From the NCBI RefSeq assembly GCF_035590735.1, contig NZ_CP141595.1, positions 2,947,001-3,011,000 of the forward strand: a DNA stretch of 64,000 nt, given 5' to 3'. Positions within the stretch are counted from its first letter, which is position 1. Each line of letters opens with the position of its first letter. Below are positions 23,716 through 32,652 of this stretch, in pieces. Origin of the DNA: Rossellomorea aquimaris (lineage in GTDB: Bacteria > Bacillota > Bacilli > Bacillales > Bacillaceae_B). Below the pieces are notes generated by a model, which made no database searches, was not told the origin of the DNA, and was given only the letters and a program-made list of their open reading frames with translations. The translations under genes and the position numbers were made by a program.

Positions 23716-24297
23716 TCACTTTTCTTTCGGAAATGCTAGTCCGTTTTTTATTCTATCGCTTAAATTTGAAACCTCCTCTTCCAATGCACCTTCAATGGCA
23801 TACACTTTGCCTTGTTTCACTTCAAAAGGCTTGAATGAGAAGTCTAACATATAGACCATCATATTAAGGCCATTGGTGATCGGATAGTAGTAAAGGCTTC
23901 CTTTACTCAGGGATTTCTTCCATAGTTGTAAGCCTTTCAAATTAAGGGGATAGATGGATTTCTTAACAGAGCCCGCGCAGGAAACAATGTTCGTGATGGC
24001 AACAAGTTTACCACTGTAATTCCAGAACGTATCCTTGGATAGTGATAAGACCCCGACTCCATCTTCTTTACAAGCAAGCCATTCAATGAGAAAGAAAACC
24101 TTAAGATGCCTGCTTTCTTTTGTGGTGTTTTCCATTTCAAAGGCAAAGGATTCTCCCCACCCTTCAATATGTTCGTGGATTTTTACACTTATGCCGGTAA
24201 GAGAGGTTAGTTTCTCTGAGTAAAGGGGTACATATTCATTATTCCTGTTCCAGGCTATTCCTTGGATATGGAACTTTTCATTTTGATTCTCCTTCAT
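23716..24297 (-). CDS. Unknown protein, last gene of the DUF4912/GT4 operon
   Basis: 193 residues, soluble, no signal peptide. Alternating hydrophobic pattern suggests a beta-sandwich (ISVKIHEHIEGWGESFAFEME; VYAIEGALEEE). I do not recognise a family. It begins 7 nt after the nucleotidyltransferase stop, so it is almost surely co-expressed with the three preceding genes and may take part in the same polysaccharide-related process. Confidence that it is a real gene is good; its function is open. Confidence 0.75.
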   Translation of the reverse strand: MKENQNEKFHIQGIAWNRNNEYVPLYSEKLTSLTGISVKIHEHIEGWGESFAFEMENTTKESRHLKVFFLIEWLACKEDGVGVLSLSKDTFWNYSGKLVAITNIVSCAGSVKKSIYPLNLKGLQLWKKSLSKGSLYYYPITNGLNMMVYMLDFSFKPFEVKQGKVYAIEGALEEEVSNLSDRIKNGLAFPKEK

Positions 24298-24303
24298 TAG
24301 CCT

Positions 24304-25311
24304 CTACACCTTTTGCCAGATTTTTATTTTCTTTCCATAATATCTGGCAAGCTCCCTTGCCAGATTTCGTCTGTCCGCTTTGGAATAAATGATGAACCCT
24401 CTTTTTGGATCACTGATGATTTTCGTTCGGCCACCATCTCTATGATCAAAAACGATTTCTTTCTGACTCGAGGAAGAAGGAACGGTTTCCATTAATTTAG
24501 CAAGGACGATGGGTTTCTTACCATTTGGACACGCTACTTGAAGTCTGGTGATAAACGGCTCTATAAAGTCTTTAGAGTGGTGGAAGCCATTTTTTAAGGA
24601 GGGAGGAGAATATTGACCCCTCATGAGATCATCACGTGCGCATTTATATTCTTCCGGGTTTCCGATATCCCTCCAGTAAGCACTTGTTTTAAACACATAG
24701 ACTTCCTCATTGTTCGTAAGCAGCTGAGGAATGAAATCCTGACCGAAATCCCTCGCTCCTAAGTGAGCATAGCGATCAAGCAGTCGTGGATCTAACATAT
24801 ATACCCCGGTGTTCACTTCATTTCCTGCCCACTCTTCCGGCTTTTCGATAAAATCAACCAATTTACGATTTTCGTCTGTATGACAAATCCCATATTCTTT
24901 TGGATTTTCGACTTCTTTTGAGACAACGGTCATAACCGCATTTTTCTCATAATGGAATTCAATGACTTTATCAATTGGAATATTCGTGAATGCATCTCCA
25001 CTTAACACCAGGAACGGTTCACGAAGTCTGTTCCTGGCGAGGAAGATCCCTCCTGCTGTACCAAGGGGGGATTTTTCCTCCAGATAGGTAATGTTTACAT
25101 TGAAACGTTCCCCATCACCAAAATAATCTTTAATCGTTTCACTTTTGTAACAGGTGGTGATGAGAATATCTTTAATTCCATATGATCTGAGGAGGTTGAT
25201 GCTGTATTCCAGAATTGGCTTATTCAGAATCGGAACCATCGGCTTTGCAATCGACATTGTATAGGGTCTTAACCGCTTGCCTTCTCCACCTGCCAATATC
25301 ACGGCCTTCAT
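24304..25311 (-). CDS. Sugar-1-phosphate nucleotidyltransferase with extra C-terminal domain
   Basis: 335 residues. The N-terminal 1-235 are a classical NTP_transferase domain: LAGGEGKRLRPYT (7-19), KPMVP, GTAGG, LSGDAF and YWRDIGNPEEY. The usual left-handed helix end is replaced by about 90 residues (DHRDGGRTKIISDPKRG, RRNLARELARYYGKK) that resemble the last domain of phosphomannomutases, as in GDP-mannose pyrophosphorylase/phosphomannomutase fusions; that part is inference. The product could be GDP-mannose or ADP/UDP/dTDP-glucose. Its ATG overlaps the stop of the glycosyltransferase gene (ATGA), so it is translationally coupled. Confidence 0.88.
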   Translation of the reverse strand: MKAVILAGGEGKRLRPYTMSIAKPMVPILNKPILEYSINLLRSYGIKDILITTCYKSETIKDYFGDGERFNVNITYLEEKSPLGTAGGIFLARNRLREPFLVLSGDAFTNIPIDKVIEFHYEKNAVMTVVSKEVENPKEYGICHTDENRKLVDFIEKPEEWAGNEVNTGVYMLDPRLLDRYAHLGARDFGQDFIPQLLTNNEEVYVFKTSAYWRDIGNPEEYKCARDDLMRGQYSPPSLKNGFHHSKDFIEPFITRLQVACPNGKKPIVLAKLMETVPSSSSQKEIVFDHRDGGRTKIISDPKRGFIIYSKADRRNLARELARYYGKKIKIWQKV

Positions 25312-27623
25312 CTTTTTATGCCTTCCACTTTTGATTGAAGAAGCACATCATCGTATACGTGGATGGTTTGTTCAGCGATTCGATCCCAACTAAACATGGA
25401 TTGAGCCATTTTGAAACCGAGATTCCCTAATTGCTCCGATTTTGAAGGATTTTCAATTAATGAGACCAATTGTCCATAAAGACTTTGTTCATGATTGGGC
25501 TCAAATAATAAGCCGGTTTGTTCATGTTTCACGATTGATTTAAGTCCACCAGTATTGGATGCGACCACCCCTTTACGGAATGCCATCGCCTCCAGGGCAA
25601 CAATGCCGAATGGCTCATAAAGGCTTGGGAAAATTACCGCTAGGCAATTCTTCAAAAAGTCATTCCGCTCCCTATCAGAAATGTATCCGATGAATGACAC
25701 ACAATCACTAAGATCTTCATGGGCTACCATTTGACGATAATGCTCTAACATCGGGCCTTTTCCGGCTATGATAAAGGAGATGTTGAATCCTTCTCTCTTT
25801 AACTGTGAGGCTACCCTGATAATCGTGTCGAACCCTTTCTCATGGACCATCCGTCCGATTGAAAAGAAATACGGAGTGGATGGCTGTTCAAAGCTATAAG
25901 GAGAAGATTGATCGAGCTTCTCTAATTCCACGCCATTTGGTATTACAGCTACTGGTGCTTCGATAGTAAATAAGCTCTTGATTTCCTCTTTCATATGCTC
26001 ACTGCACACAATAAGGTGATCAGATGCACTGATGAGAAGCTGCTCTTCCCGGTGAATCTTGTGTTGCAAATCGGTATATATTCCTTGATTGCGTCCATGT
26101 TCAGTAGCATGAATGGTTGTGATGAGAGGAATTGAATAGTACTCTTTCAGTTTCATTGCCGAAGTGGACACAATCCAATCATGGGCATGAATATGAGTGA
26201 TTCTTTCATCTCTTAAGAGATCATGAGCGTAATGAATGAACGCCTGATTTAAATCAAATACCCATTTAAAGAAGTCTTCTTCATATGGGTGCAGGGGATG
26301 CACACGGTGAATCGTAACCCCTTCCATTTTCTCAAGTGACAGGGCATCATTGGCTTTGGTCGTAAGTACGTGCACCTGTTTCCCTTTTTTCACAAGATTA
26401 TTAGCAAGGTCATACACATGCCTCGATAGTCCCCCCACGATATTCGGCGGGTATTCCCATGAGAGAATCAGAACGGAATCCTGTTTCACTGCTTTTTCTT
26501 CTACATTGCCTGCGAAGAGCTTTTCAAGGATTTCATCAGATGGAAATGGAACGACCCTTTTACGATGAAGGAATAAATGTTCATCAATCTGACCTCCCTT
26601 TACCATATCAAGTAAGCTGTCAAAGTGAATAGTCGTCAAGCCAGACTCAATATTCGTCCCTTCCAGGCTCGAGATCCATTCCCGCATTAGTTGATGTGCG
26701 ACCTCTGTCTGCCCCGCAGATGAATACAGATCGTCGAGTTTCTCTTCCATACGATGAATGTTTCGAATATTCTTCATGGCCGCGTCAGAAAGAATAGGTG
26801 TTTGCTTCTCCATCCCTAGATATCCGAAACCAACTCTGGAAAGAGCAGTAGAAGATTCCATCTTCTCCTCTAATGAGTGTATGAACTCTCCATTTATCCA
26901 TTCATCGTAGCTTGAATGATCCTCGATGAAAACAACGGAGAGTGAATGAACGTTCTCCTCTAATGCTCCGATTCTTCCTTCTGAAACCGGTATTAACTTT
27001 AACCCCCTGGGTGTTCTAATGACACCGCTATCCTTCTCTTTTTCACTATGTTCATACGAGTAGGAGGAAATAAATGTAAATTCAACTCCTTGCTTAGTAA
27101 GGTATAAATCAATTCCAGGAACATACGCTGCCCGCGGTAACCAAAAAAACTTCGGAATCATTTGGAAATACTGCTTATACAACAACGTACTCATACGGAC
27201 CTGAGATTCAATCGCCCTCGGAGTCCTGTAATGTGTCAGTGGAAATGAACTTACAGTCGTAGGAATCACGGTAACTTTACCTTCTACCACCAGACTCTTA
27301 TAGGCTTGTACGAAATTCATGTCATGTGTCGACCACTGAGAATAGACTCGCTGCCATTTACTCTTTTCATGCGGCTCTGCTTGTAGAAGGTTGGATTGAA
27401 TGATTGAGTGGGCTTTCTCCTTAAACTCATCACTCATAAAAAGTGAGAAGATGGCCGGGTTCATCACGACAGGTAAAGAGGATGCTCCGTTACGCTGAAG
27501 AAAATCTAACAATGCACTATTTTCTAGAAGGATGGAAGTAAGTAGATCTTCCCGTTTGTTACATTGTGAAAAAGCCAGTTCGTTAAATTGTGGATATATC
27601 ATCACTGCCGAAAGTCCTTTCAT
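25308..27623 (-). CDS. GH57-like / GT4 glycosyltransferase fusion
   Basis: 771 residues. The first ~370 resemble GH57/DUF1957 proteins (alpha-glucan branching type): the stretch ending FFWLPRAAYVPGIDLYL aligns with the GH57 region normally reading WLPEC, but Arg164 replaces the catalytic Glu, and the N-terminal HxHLPY-type motif is also missing. From about 382 a full GT4 glycosyltransferase follows: GGLSRHVYDLA (397-407), HAHDW, RMVHEKGFD, and the E-x7-E motif YEPFGIVALEAM (669-680). Start at 27623 follows GGAGGAAAAGG and overlaps the DUF4912 stop. Probably uses the nucleotide sugar made by the next gene. Confidence 0.88.
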   Translation of the reverse strand: MKGLSAVMIYPQFNELAFSQCNKREDLLTSILLENSALLDFLQRNGASSLPVVMNPAIFSLFMSDEFKEKAHSIIQSNLLQAEPHEKSKWQRVYSQWSTHDMNFVQAYKSLVVEGKVTVIPTTVSSFPLTHYRTPRAIESQVRMSTLLYKQYFQMIPKFFWLPRAAYVPGIDLYLTKQGVEFTFISSYSYEHSEKEKDSGVIRTPRGLKLIPVSEGRIGALEENVHSLSVVFIEDHSSYDEWINGEFIHSLEEKMESSTALSRVGFGYLGMEKQTPILSDAAMKNIRNIHRMEEKLDDLYSSAGQTEVAHQLMREWISSLEGTNIESGLTTIHFDSLLDMVKGGQIDEHLFLHRKRVVPFPSDEILEKLFAGNVEEKAVKQDSVLILSWEYPPNIVGGLSRHVYDLANNLVKKGKQVHVLTTKANDALSLEKMEGVTIHRVHPLHPYEEDFFKWVFDLNQAFIHYAHDLLRDERITHIHAHDWIVSTSAMKLKEYYSIPLITTIHATEHGRNQGIYTDLQHKIHREEQLLISASDHLIVCSEHMKEEIKSLFTIEAPVAVIPNGVELEKLDQSSPYSFEQPSTPYFFSIGRMVHEKGFDTIIRVASQLKREGFNISFIIAGKGPMLEHYRQMVAHEDLSDCVSFIGYISDRERNDFLKNCLAVIFPSLYEPFGIVALEAMAFRKGVVASNTGGLKSIVKHEQTGLLFEPNHEQSLYGQLVSLIENPSKSEQLGNLGFKMAQSMFSWDRIAEQTIHVYDDVLLQSKVEGIKR

Positions 27624-28327
27624 CCCTTTTCCTCCTGATTCATTACATAATACGAATAGGTGCTCACATGCTCCACCCATTTCGGTTCTTTAATTAATCC
27701 TTGCTCATATTCAAATAACTCTTTCATACTATGATACTCCTGATGATGGGACGTTCTTGGGGTGTGTAGTACATTGGAGCGGGTGAATGCAACAAAGTCA
27801 CCGGACGGTAAGCGCAATCCAATTTCCATACAGTAGCTTCTGTTTTCCTTTAGACCATTTACAAACCAATCACTCTCCGTATGGGGAACATATGAATCTG
27901 AGTATGTGTGATGATTATGTCCGTTAAAGGAAATCGATGTTATATCATATAAACGAAGGACAAAGGGTTGAGGGTCAGCATTCATATTAAAATGGCTTTT
28001 CACATGGCGAATCCATTCTTGAGTAATGTTCCAATAGCAATAGATTCTCGATGACGTAGAGAACATGATCGATAATTCAGTGGCACGCGGGTTTTTCGCA
28101 CGGGGCTTCGGCATCTTTCTTCCAAAGGAAGCTCTTCCTACCCGTTTTTTCGGTATTTCCGGCTCAATCACTTCTACAGGGGCACCCTCATTTACAGTGG
28201 GGTTTCCCTGAGCCTTTTGATACTTCACCCATTGATATTGAACTTTCCCGACGGTAGTATTCAGCTCTTTGGCAATTTTCCTGAACGACACTCCTTGTTC
28301 TTTTAACCGAATGATTTCTGTGATCAA
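27620..28327 (-). CDS. DUF4912 domain protein with N-terminal HTH-like segment
   Basis: 235 residues starting at TTG (AGGAGGAATTGTT upstream). Residues 1-35 look like a short resolvase/homeodomain-like helix-turn-helix (IIRLKEQGVSFRKIAKELNTTVGKVQYQW). After a basic Pro-rich linker, residues 80-200 form the DUF4912 domain (SIYCYWNI-like IYCYWNITQEW, FVLRLYDITS, FVNGLKENRSYCMEIGL), a beta-sandwich of unknown function seen in Firmicutes and spirochaetes. It opens a tight four-gene operon with the GH57/GT4 fusion. A carbohydrate-recognition or regulatory role is a guess. Confidence 0.85.
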   Translation of the reverse strand: MITEIIRLKEQGVSFRKIAKELNTTVGKVQYQWVKYQKAQGNPTVNEGAPVEVIEPEIPKKRVGRASFGRKMPKPRAKNPRATELSIMFSTSSRIYCYWNITQEWIRHVKSHFNMNADPQPFVLRLYDITSISFNGHNHHTYSDSYVPHTESDWFVNGLKENRSYCMEIGLRLPSGDFVAFTRSNVLHTPRTSHHQEYHSMKELFEYEQGLIKEPKWVEHVSTYSYYVMNQEEKG

Positions 28328-28679
28328 AACAATTCCTCCTAAAGAGTAAACAAATATTATATAATTTCAATCTAAAAATTATGACAATTATCCATAAATT
28401 CATCGTAACACCCTATTCAAAAACCTACAATAAACGCATTTTGTCGTATCTTGTTAAACGGGGTGCTAGTGGGGTTTATCATGCATTTTTTTTGCAAATT
28501 ATTATGCTGAAATGATATTAAAGCGATTACATTTTTAGAACGACAAGATTCTCTTATAATTGCTCAATGATATTCGACAAAATAATGGTTCATTCCACAA
28601 ATTTATCCTTTCATCTTATAGAGATAAGCGTTTATCTATGCTATAACTAAAGGAGAATAATACTGCATGAGGTGATATA
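28328..28679. promoter_or_regulatory. Divergent promoter region upstream of the DUF4912 operon
   Basis: 352 nt, AT-rich, no gene. On the minus strand TTGTCA (28382-28387) and TATAAT (28356-28361) are 20 nt apart, with an overlapping TTATAT at better spacing, a plausible sigma-A promoter for the operon. Toward the plus strand a TATAAC box near 28641 may serve the gene at 28680. Confidence 0.45.
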
Positions 28680-29027
28680 GTGGATTTACTATTCATTGGA
28701 TTAGTAAGTTTCTCTATCCTATTACTAGTCATTTCGTTTTTTCAACGGGATCGGTATCGTGATATTGAAAAAGACATGGAAGAATTGTCAATGAATGTTC
28801 TCCAGGAGCATTATCAGTTAAAGAAGAGAATACGGGTACTGGAAGAAGAGTTGATGGTGGATGGCGATGCGCGTTTTAAAAAAACAACCCCTGTCAGGAA
28901 ACCCATCCATGAGGTCGTAAAAAATCAAGTCATTGCCTTATATCAACAAGGGATACCTGTCGATCAAATCGCAAAACAGTCCGCACTTTCAAAAGCAGAA
29001 GTTCAGCAACTTATTTCAAAGCTGTAA
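28680..29027 (+). CDS. Membrane-anchored coiled-coil protein with HTH-like end
   Basis: 115 residues: N-terminal hydrophobic helix (LLFIGLVSFSILLLVISFF), a charged coiled coil (about 22-60, RDIEKDMEELSMNVLQEHYQLKKRIRVLEEEL), and a C-terminal segment IALYQQGIPVDQIAKQSALSKAEVQQLI that looks like a helix-turn-helix. GTG start after GAGGTGAT. Bacillus genomes carry a similar gene (yqzD) next to the pst operon, so it may be that; function is unknown. An inner-membrane DNA- or protein-tethering role would fit the layout. Confidence 0.7.
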   Translation: MDLLFIGLVSFSILLLVISFFQRDRYRDIEKDMEELSMNVLQEHYQLKKRIRVLEEELMVDGDARFKKTTPVRKPIHEVVKNQVIALYQQGIPVDQIAKQSALSKAEVQQLISKL

Positions 29028-29092
29028 AAAAGGTCATGAAGTAACATTTTATTAAATTTATTGACTAAAGTGATACACAGTATAATGCATAG

Positions 29093-29125
29093 AAAAAAGC
29101 TGTCCTTGTGCGGGACAGCTTTTTT
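29093..29125. terminator. Bidirectional terminator between coiled-coil gene and phoU
   Basis: AAAAAAGCTGTCC-loop-GGGACAGCTTTTTT; usable for both convergent genes. Confidence 0.93.
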
Positions 29126-29135
29126 CTGGTAGTGT

Positions 29136-29795
29136 CTATTCATTCAAGTCGTAACGACGACCTTTCACTAGATAGAATACACCTTCTGCTATGTTTGTTG
29201 AATGATCCGCAGCTCTTTCAAGATAGCGACAGATGAATGAGAGCTGAGTAATCTGAGCCGTGAATTCAGGCTTTTCTTTATTGAGAGTCAGAAGCTCTAC
29301 AATCGTTTCACCATATAAGTCATCCACCTTATCATCCATATCAGCGATTCTCTTTGCTTTCGCCACATCTTCTTCGACAAATGACTCTAATGTAAGCTGA
29401 ATCATTTCAGATGTGATGGCATGCATTTCCTTAATATGATGAATCGGTTTAATCAGAGGTTCATTACCGATACGGATCGTTGATTTCGCTACGTTCACAG
29501 CGAAATCTGCGATTCTTTCCAAGTCTGAAGCAATTTTGATCGCAACGATGATTCTTCTCAAATCAGTTGCCACTGGTTGCTGCTTAGCTATAGTCAGAAT
29601 GGCTAAATCATTGATTTCCTCTTCCAGATCATCGGCTTTCTGGTCGCCTTCGATAATAGCAAGAGCCGTATCAACATCCTTCTCTTCTAACGCCACAATA
29701 CTTCTTTCAAGTGCAACCTTTGCAATATTACCCAAATCCATTAGTTTGGTTTGCAACTCTTTCAAATTCGCATCAAATTGTCCTCTTACTGCCAT
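29136..29795 (-). CDS. phoU: Phosphate uptake regulator PhoU
   Basis: 219 residues forming two homologous three-helix PhoU domains with the metal-binding pattern E/DxxxD (ADDLEEEIND; KVDDLYGETIVE; SFICRYLERAADHSTNIAE). PhoU couples the Pst transporter to phosphate signalling and limits uptake. The start at 29795 (MAVRGQFDANL) has GGAAGGGG 7 nt upstream. It is the last gene of the pst operon; B. subtilis has no phoU there, so this organism follows the more general Gram-positive layout. Confidence 0.94.
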   Translation of the reverse strand: MAVRGQFDANLKELQTKLMDLGNIAKVALERSIVALEEKDVDTALAIIEGDQKADDLEEEINDLAILTIAKQQPVATDLRRIIVAIKIASDLERIADFAVNVAKSTIRIGNEPLIKPIHHIKEMHAITSEMIQLTLESFVEEDVAKAKRIADMDDKVDDLYGETIVELLTLNKEKPEFTAQITQLSFICRYLERAADHSTNIAEGVFYLVKGRRYDLNE

Positions 29796-29882
29796 GATTA
29801 TACCCCTTCCTCTTTCAACACTTAAACTTCTCAATAGTAGGAATTAAACATCCGGTGATATTTATCCTTCTTTGAATGTGAA

Positions 29883-30689
29883 TTAACCGAAACGACCGGA
29901 GATATAGTCTTCTGTACGCTTATCAGATGGAGTAGAGAAGATTTTATCTGTTTTGTCAAATTCAACTACTTCCCCGTTCAGGAAGAAGGCTGTGCGGTCA
30001 GAAATACGTGCAGCCTGTTGCATGTTATGGGTAACAATAATAATACTGTATTCTGTTTTCAACTCTTGAACCAGTTCTTCAATCTTTAATGTAGAAATCG
30101 GATCAAGAGCAGACGTAGGTTCATCCATCAGAATGACATCCGGCTCAATAGCAAGACATCTTGCTATACATATACGCTGTTGTTGTCCACCAGATAGGCC
30201 ATATGCATTTTGATTCAGACGATCTTTCACTTCATCCCAAATCGCTGCACCTCGTAAGCTTTTTTCAACAATTTCATCCAGGATTTTTTTGTTTTTAATT
30301 CCGTGAATGCGTGGTCCATATGCAATGTTGTCGTAAATCGATTTTGGAAATGGATTTGGCTTTTGGAATACCATTCCTACTTTTGTACGCAATTCCTCAA
30401 CGCGGTATTTACTGTCAAAAATGTTGCGATCACGATAGATGATATCACCAGAAGTCTTTACGCTTGGAATCAATTCGATCATTCGGTTCAATGTTTTGAT
30501 ATACGTCGACTTACCACAACCTGAAGGTCCAATAATTGCCGTAACTTCGTTTTCCATGATATCCAGGTCGATATTCTTTAACGCATGATTCGTACCATAC
30601 CATAAGTTCAATTGTTTCGTTTGATATACCGCTTCTTTTGTTTCTTTATGATCAACCATGTTACTTTCTTTTGATTTAATCGTTTGCAT
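29883..30689 (-). CDS. pstB: Phosphate ABC transporter ATP-binding protein PstB
   Basis: 268 residues. Walker [10 protein letters not shown], the Q-loop ([15 protein letters not shown]), the ABC signature LSGGQQQR and Walker [13 protein letters not shown] are all intact, and KPNPFP is typical of PstB. It powers high-affinity phosphate import with PstC/PstA. Start at 30689 ([10 protein letters not shown]) follows AAGGAGG; an in-frame ATG lies at 30722. There is one pstB here, where B. subtilis has two. Confidence 0.97.
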   Translation of the reverse strand: MQTIKSKESNMVDHKETKEAVYQTKQLNLWYGTNHALKNIDLDIMENEVTAIIGPSGCGKSTYIKTLNRMIELIPSVKTSGDIIYRDRNIFDSKYRVEELRTKVGMVFQKPNPFPKSIYDNIAYGPRIHGIKNKKILDEIVEKSLRGAAIWDEVKDRLNQNAYGLSGGQQQRICIARCLAIEPDVILMDEPTSALDPISTLKIEELVQELKTEYSIIIVTHNMQQAARISDRTAFFLNGEVVEFDKTDKIFSTPSDKRTEDYISGRFG

Positions 30690-30733
30690 TTCGAAAGCCT
30701 CCTTCATCCAATAAAAAACCAATTAATAACTTA

Positions 30734-31612
30734 TTAATATCTCTTCTGAAACTTATTACGAATTAACACTGCAATCGAGTTCATTATTAATAGTAGGCCC
30801 AACAGGATGATGATTCCTGCAGCTGCTACATCATGGAAATCTGCTTGTGGTCGTTTTGTCCAATCGTAAATTTGCATTGGAAGAGCTGTAAATGTGTCCA
30901 AGATGGAACCTGGTGTAAATAGTAAAATTGTTGGTACACCGATAACGACGAGGGGCGCTGTTTCTCCGATTGCACGGGAAAACGCTAAAATGCTTCCTGT
31001 CAATATCCCGGGTATTGCGGCTGGTAATACGACTCTGGTAATTGTCTGCCACTTTGTAGCACCCATACCATACGATGCGTCCCTTAGCTCTCTGGGTACC
31101 GAACGAATCGCTTCCTGTGCCGCAACAATAATAACAGGCAGAATGAGCAAGCTCATCGTCAAACCTGCTGCCAGTACACTTTGACCAAGGGCAAAGGCCC
31201 GGGCAAAGATCGTTAAACCTAAGAGACCAAATACAACAGAAGGAACACCTGCAAGGTTTGAAATATTTACTTTAATAAATTTATTGATTTTGTTTTGTTT
31301 AGCATATTCTTCTAAATAAATGGCCGTCCCCACTGCTAATATGAAAGAAACAATAACAACAACGAACATCAGCCAAATCGTACCCATAAAGGCGGCATAA
31401 ATTCCTGCTTTTTCAGGGAACCTTGATCCCACACTTTGTAAAAATTGCAGATCCAAGTATCCAATTCCTTGAGTGAATACCCGATATAATAATACAGATA
31501 ACACGACTAAGCCAAATAAAGTCGCTAGGAAGAAAAGCCCTTTAAAGACGCTATTCACCATTAGTCTGGATGACATCTTTCTCAAGACGTTTTCCTGATT
31601 GATATACTTCAT
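30734..31612 (-). CDS. pstA: Phosphate ABC transporter permease PstA
   Basis: 292 residues, six membrane helices, with the EAA-type loop (EAIRSVPRELRDASYGMGATKWQT) that docks on PstB. Start codon lies 2 nt after the pstC stop, and the gene order pstS-pstC-pstA-pstB-phoU supports the call. Forms the phosphate channel with PstC in the cytoplasmic membrane. Confidence 0.96.
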   Translation of the reverse strand: MKYINQENVLRKMSSRLMVNSVFKGLFFLATLFGLVVLSVLLYRVFTQGIGYLDLQFLQSVGSRFPEKAGIYAAFMGTIWLMFVVVIVSFILAVGTAIYLEEYAKQNKINKFIKVNISNLAGVPSVVFGLLGLTIFARAFALGQSVLAAGLTMSLLILPVIIVAAQEAIRSVPRELRDASYGMGATKWQTITRVVLPAAIPGILTGSILAFSRAIGETAPLVVIGVPTILLFTPGSILDTFTALPMQIYDWTKRPQADFHDVAAAGIIILLGLLLIMNSIAVLIRNKFQKRY

Positions 31613-31614
31613 GA

Positions 31615-32562
31615 TTAATACTCCTCTCTGAATCGCTTAGAGATGTATTGGGCAAGCAGGTTCATACCAAGCGTGAATAAGAATAAGGTGAAACCTACTG
31701 CATAAATACTATAGTAAATCGTCGTTCCATACCCTGCATCTCCTGTACTTACCTGAACGATGTACGCTGTCATCGTTTGGATGGAATCAGTAACATTCCA
31801 AGAAAGGTTTGGAGAAGCACCTGCAGCAACCGTTACAATCATGGTCTCTCCAATTGCACGGGAAATGGCAAGAACAATCGATGCAACAATCCCTGATACA
31901 GCAGCAGGTAAAACAACCTTAAGTGCAACTTCTAATTTAGTTGCCCCTAATGCCTGTGCACCTTCACGTATGGAATTCGGAACAGACGACATCGCGTCTT
32001 CAGATAGAGAAGCAATCATGGGAATAATCATGATCCCAACTACAATTCCAGGACTTAATGCATTAAATATAGTTAATGAAGGTATAAATGACTCCAATAA
32101 AGGAGTAACAAATGTTAGAGCAAAGAACCCAAATACGATCGTTGGAATCCCGGCTAATACCTCTAATATCGGTTTGATGAATCTTCTTGAACGATCTGTT
32201 GCATACTCACTCAAATAAATGGCGGAAGCAAGTCCTATCGGTACTGCTACCACTACAGCTATTCCAGTAATCTTCAATGTTCCTGAGATTAAAGGAAGGA
32301 TCCCATAGCTTGGATTTTGAATGGAAAAAGGAAACCATTCTGTTCCTGTTATGAATTCAAATACAGATACTCTTGAAAAGAACGTAAATGTTTCAAATAT
32401 AAGTGTAAATACGATACCAATGGTTGTTAGTACGGAAACCCCGGCTATTGCAAATAAAATCCATGGGATAGACTTTTCAACAGAACGATTCAAGCTTTTC
32501 CCACTATTTTTTGATATCATCTCTGCAACAGAATATGATGATTCTTTTGATTTTGAAGCCAT
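31615..32562 (-). CDS. pstC: Phosphate ABC transporter permease PstC
   Basis: 315 residues, six membrane helices, and the coupling loop SSVPNSIREGAQALGATKLEV. The start at 32562 (MASKSKESSYS) follows AAGGGG; the longer frame from 32586 lacks a site. It pairs with PstA. A stem-loop separates it from pstS (32593-32622). Confidence 0.96.
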   Translation of the reverse strand: MASKSKESSYSVAEMISKNSGKSLNRSVEKSIPWILFAIAGVSVLTTIGIVFTLIFETFTFFSRVSVFEFITGTEWFPFSIQNPSYGILPLISGTLKITGIAVVVAVPIGLASAIYLSEYATDRSRRFIKPILEVLAGIPTIVFGFFALTFVTPLLESFIPSLTIFNALSPGIVVGIMIIPMIASLSEDAMSSVPNSIREGAQALGATKLEVALKVVLPAAVSGIVASIVLAISRAIGETMIVTVAAGASPNLSWNVTDSIQTMTAYIVQVSTGDAGYGTTIYYSIYAVGFTLFLFTLGMNLLAQYISKRFREEY

Positions 32563-32592
32563 AAAATGCAAACCCCTTTCATCCACATGACA

Positions 32593-32622
32593 AGATGAGA
32601 AGCAAGTAATCGCTTCTCATCT
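32593..32622 (-). terminator. Stem-loop between pstS and pstC
   Basis: Perfect 11-bp stem AGATGAGAAGC / GCTTCTCATCT with an 8-nt loop and no U-run. Such a hairpin behind pstS acts as a partial terminator or RNA stabiliser, leaving more pstS message than pstCAB. Confidence 0.75.
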
Positions 32623-32652
32623 CTTCATTTTGACTTTAACAACGATTAAAAC

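Noticed and set aside
29061..29086. TTGACT ... TATAAT as a promoter
   Set aside because: Spacing is only 14 nt and it points straight into a terminator.
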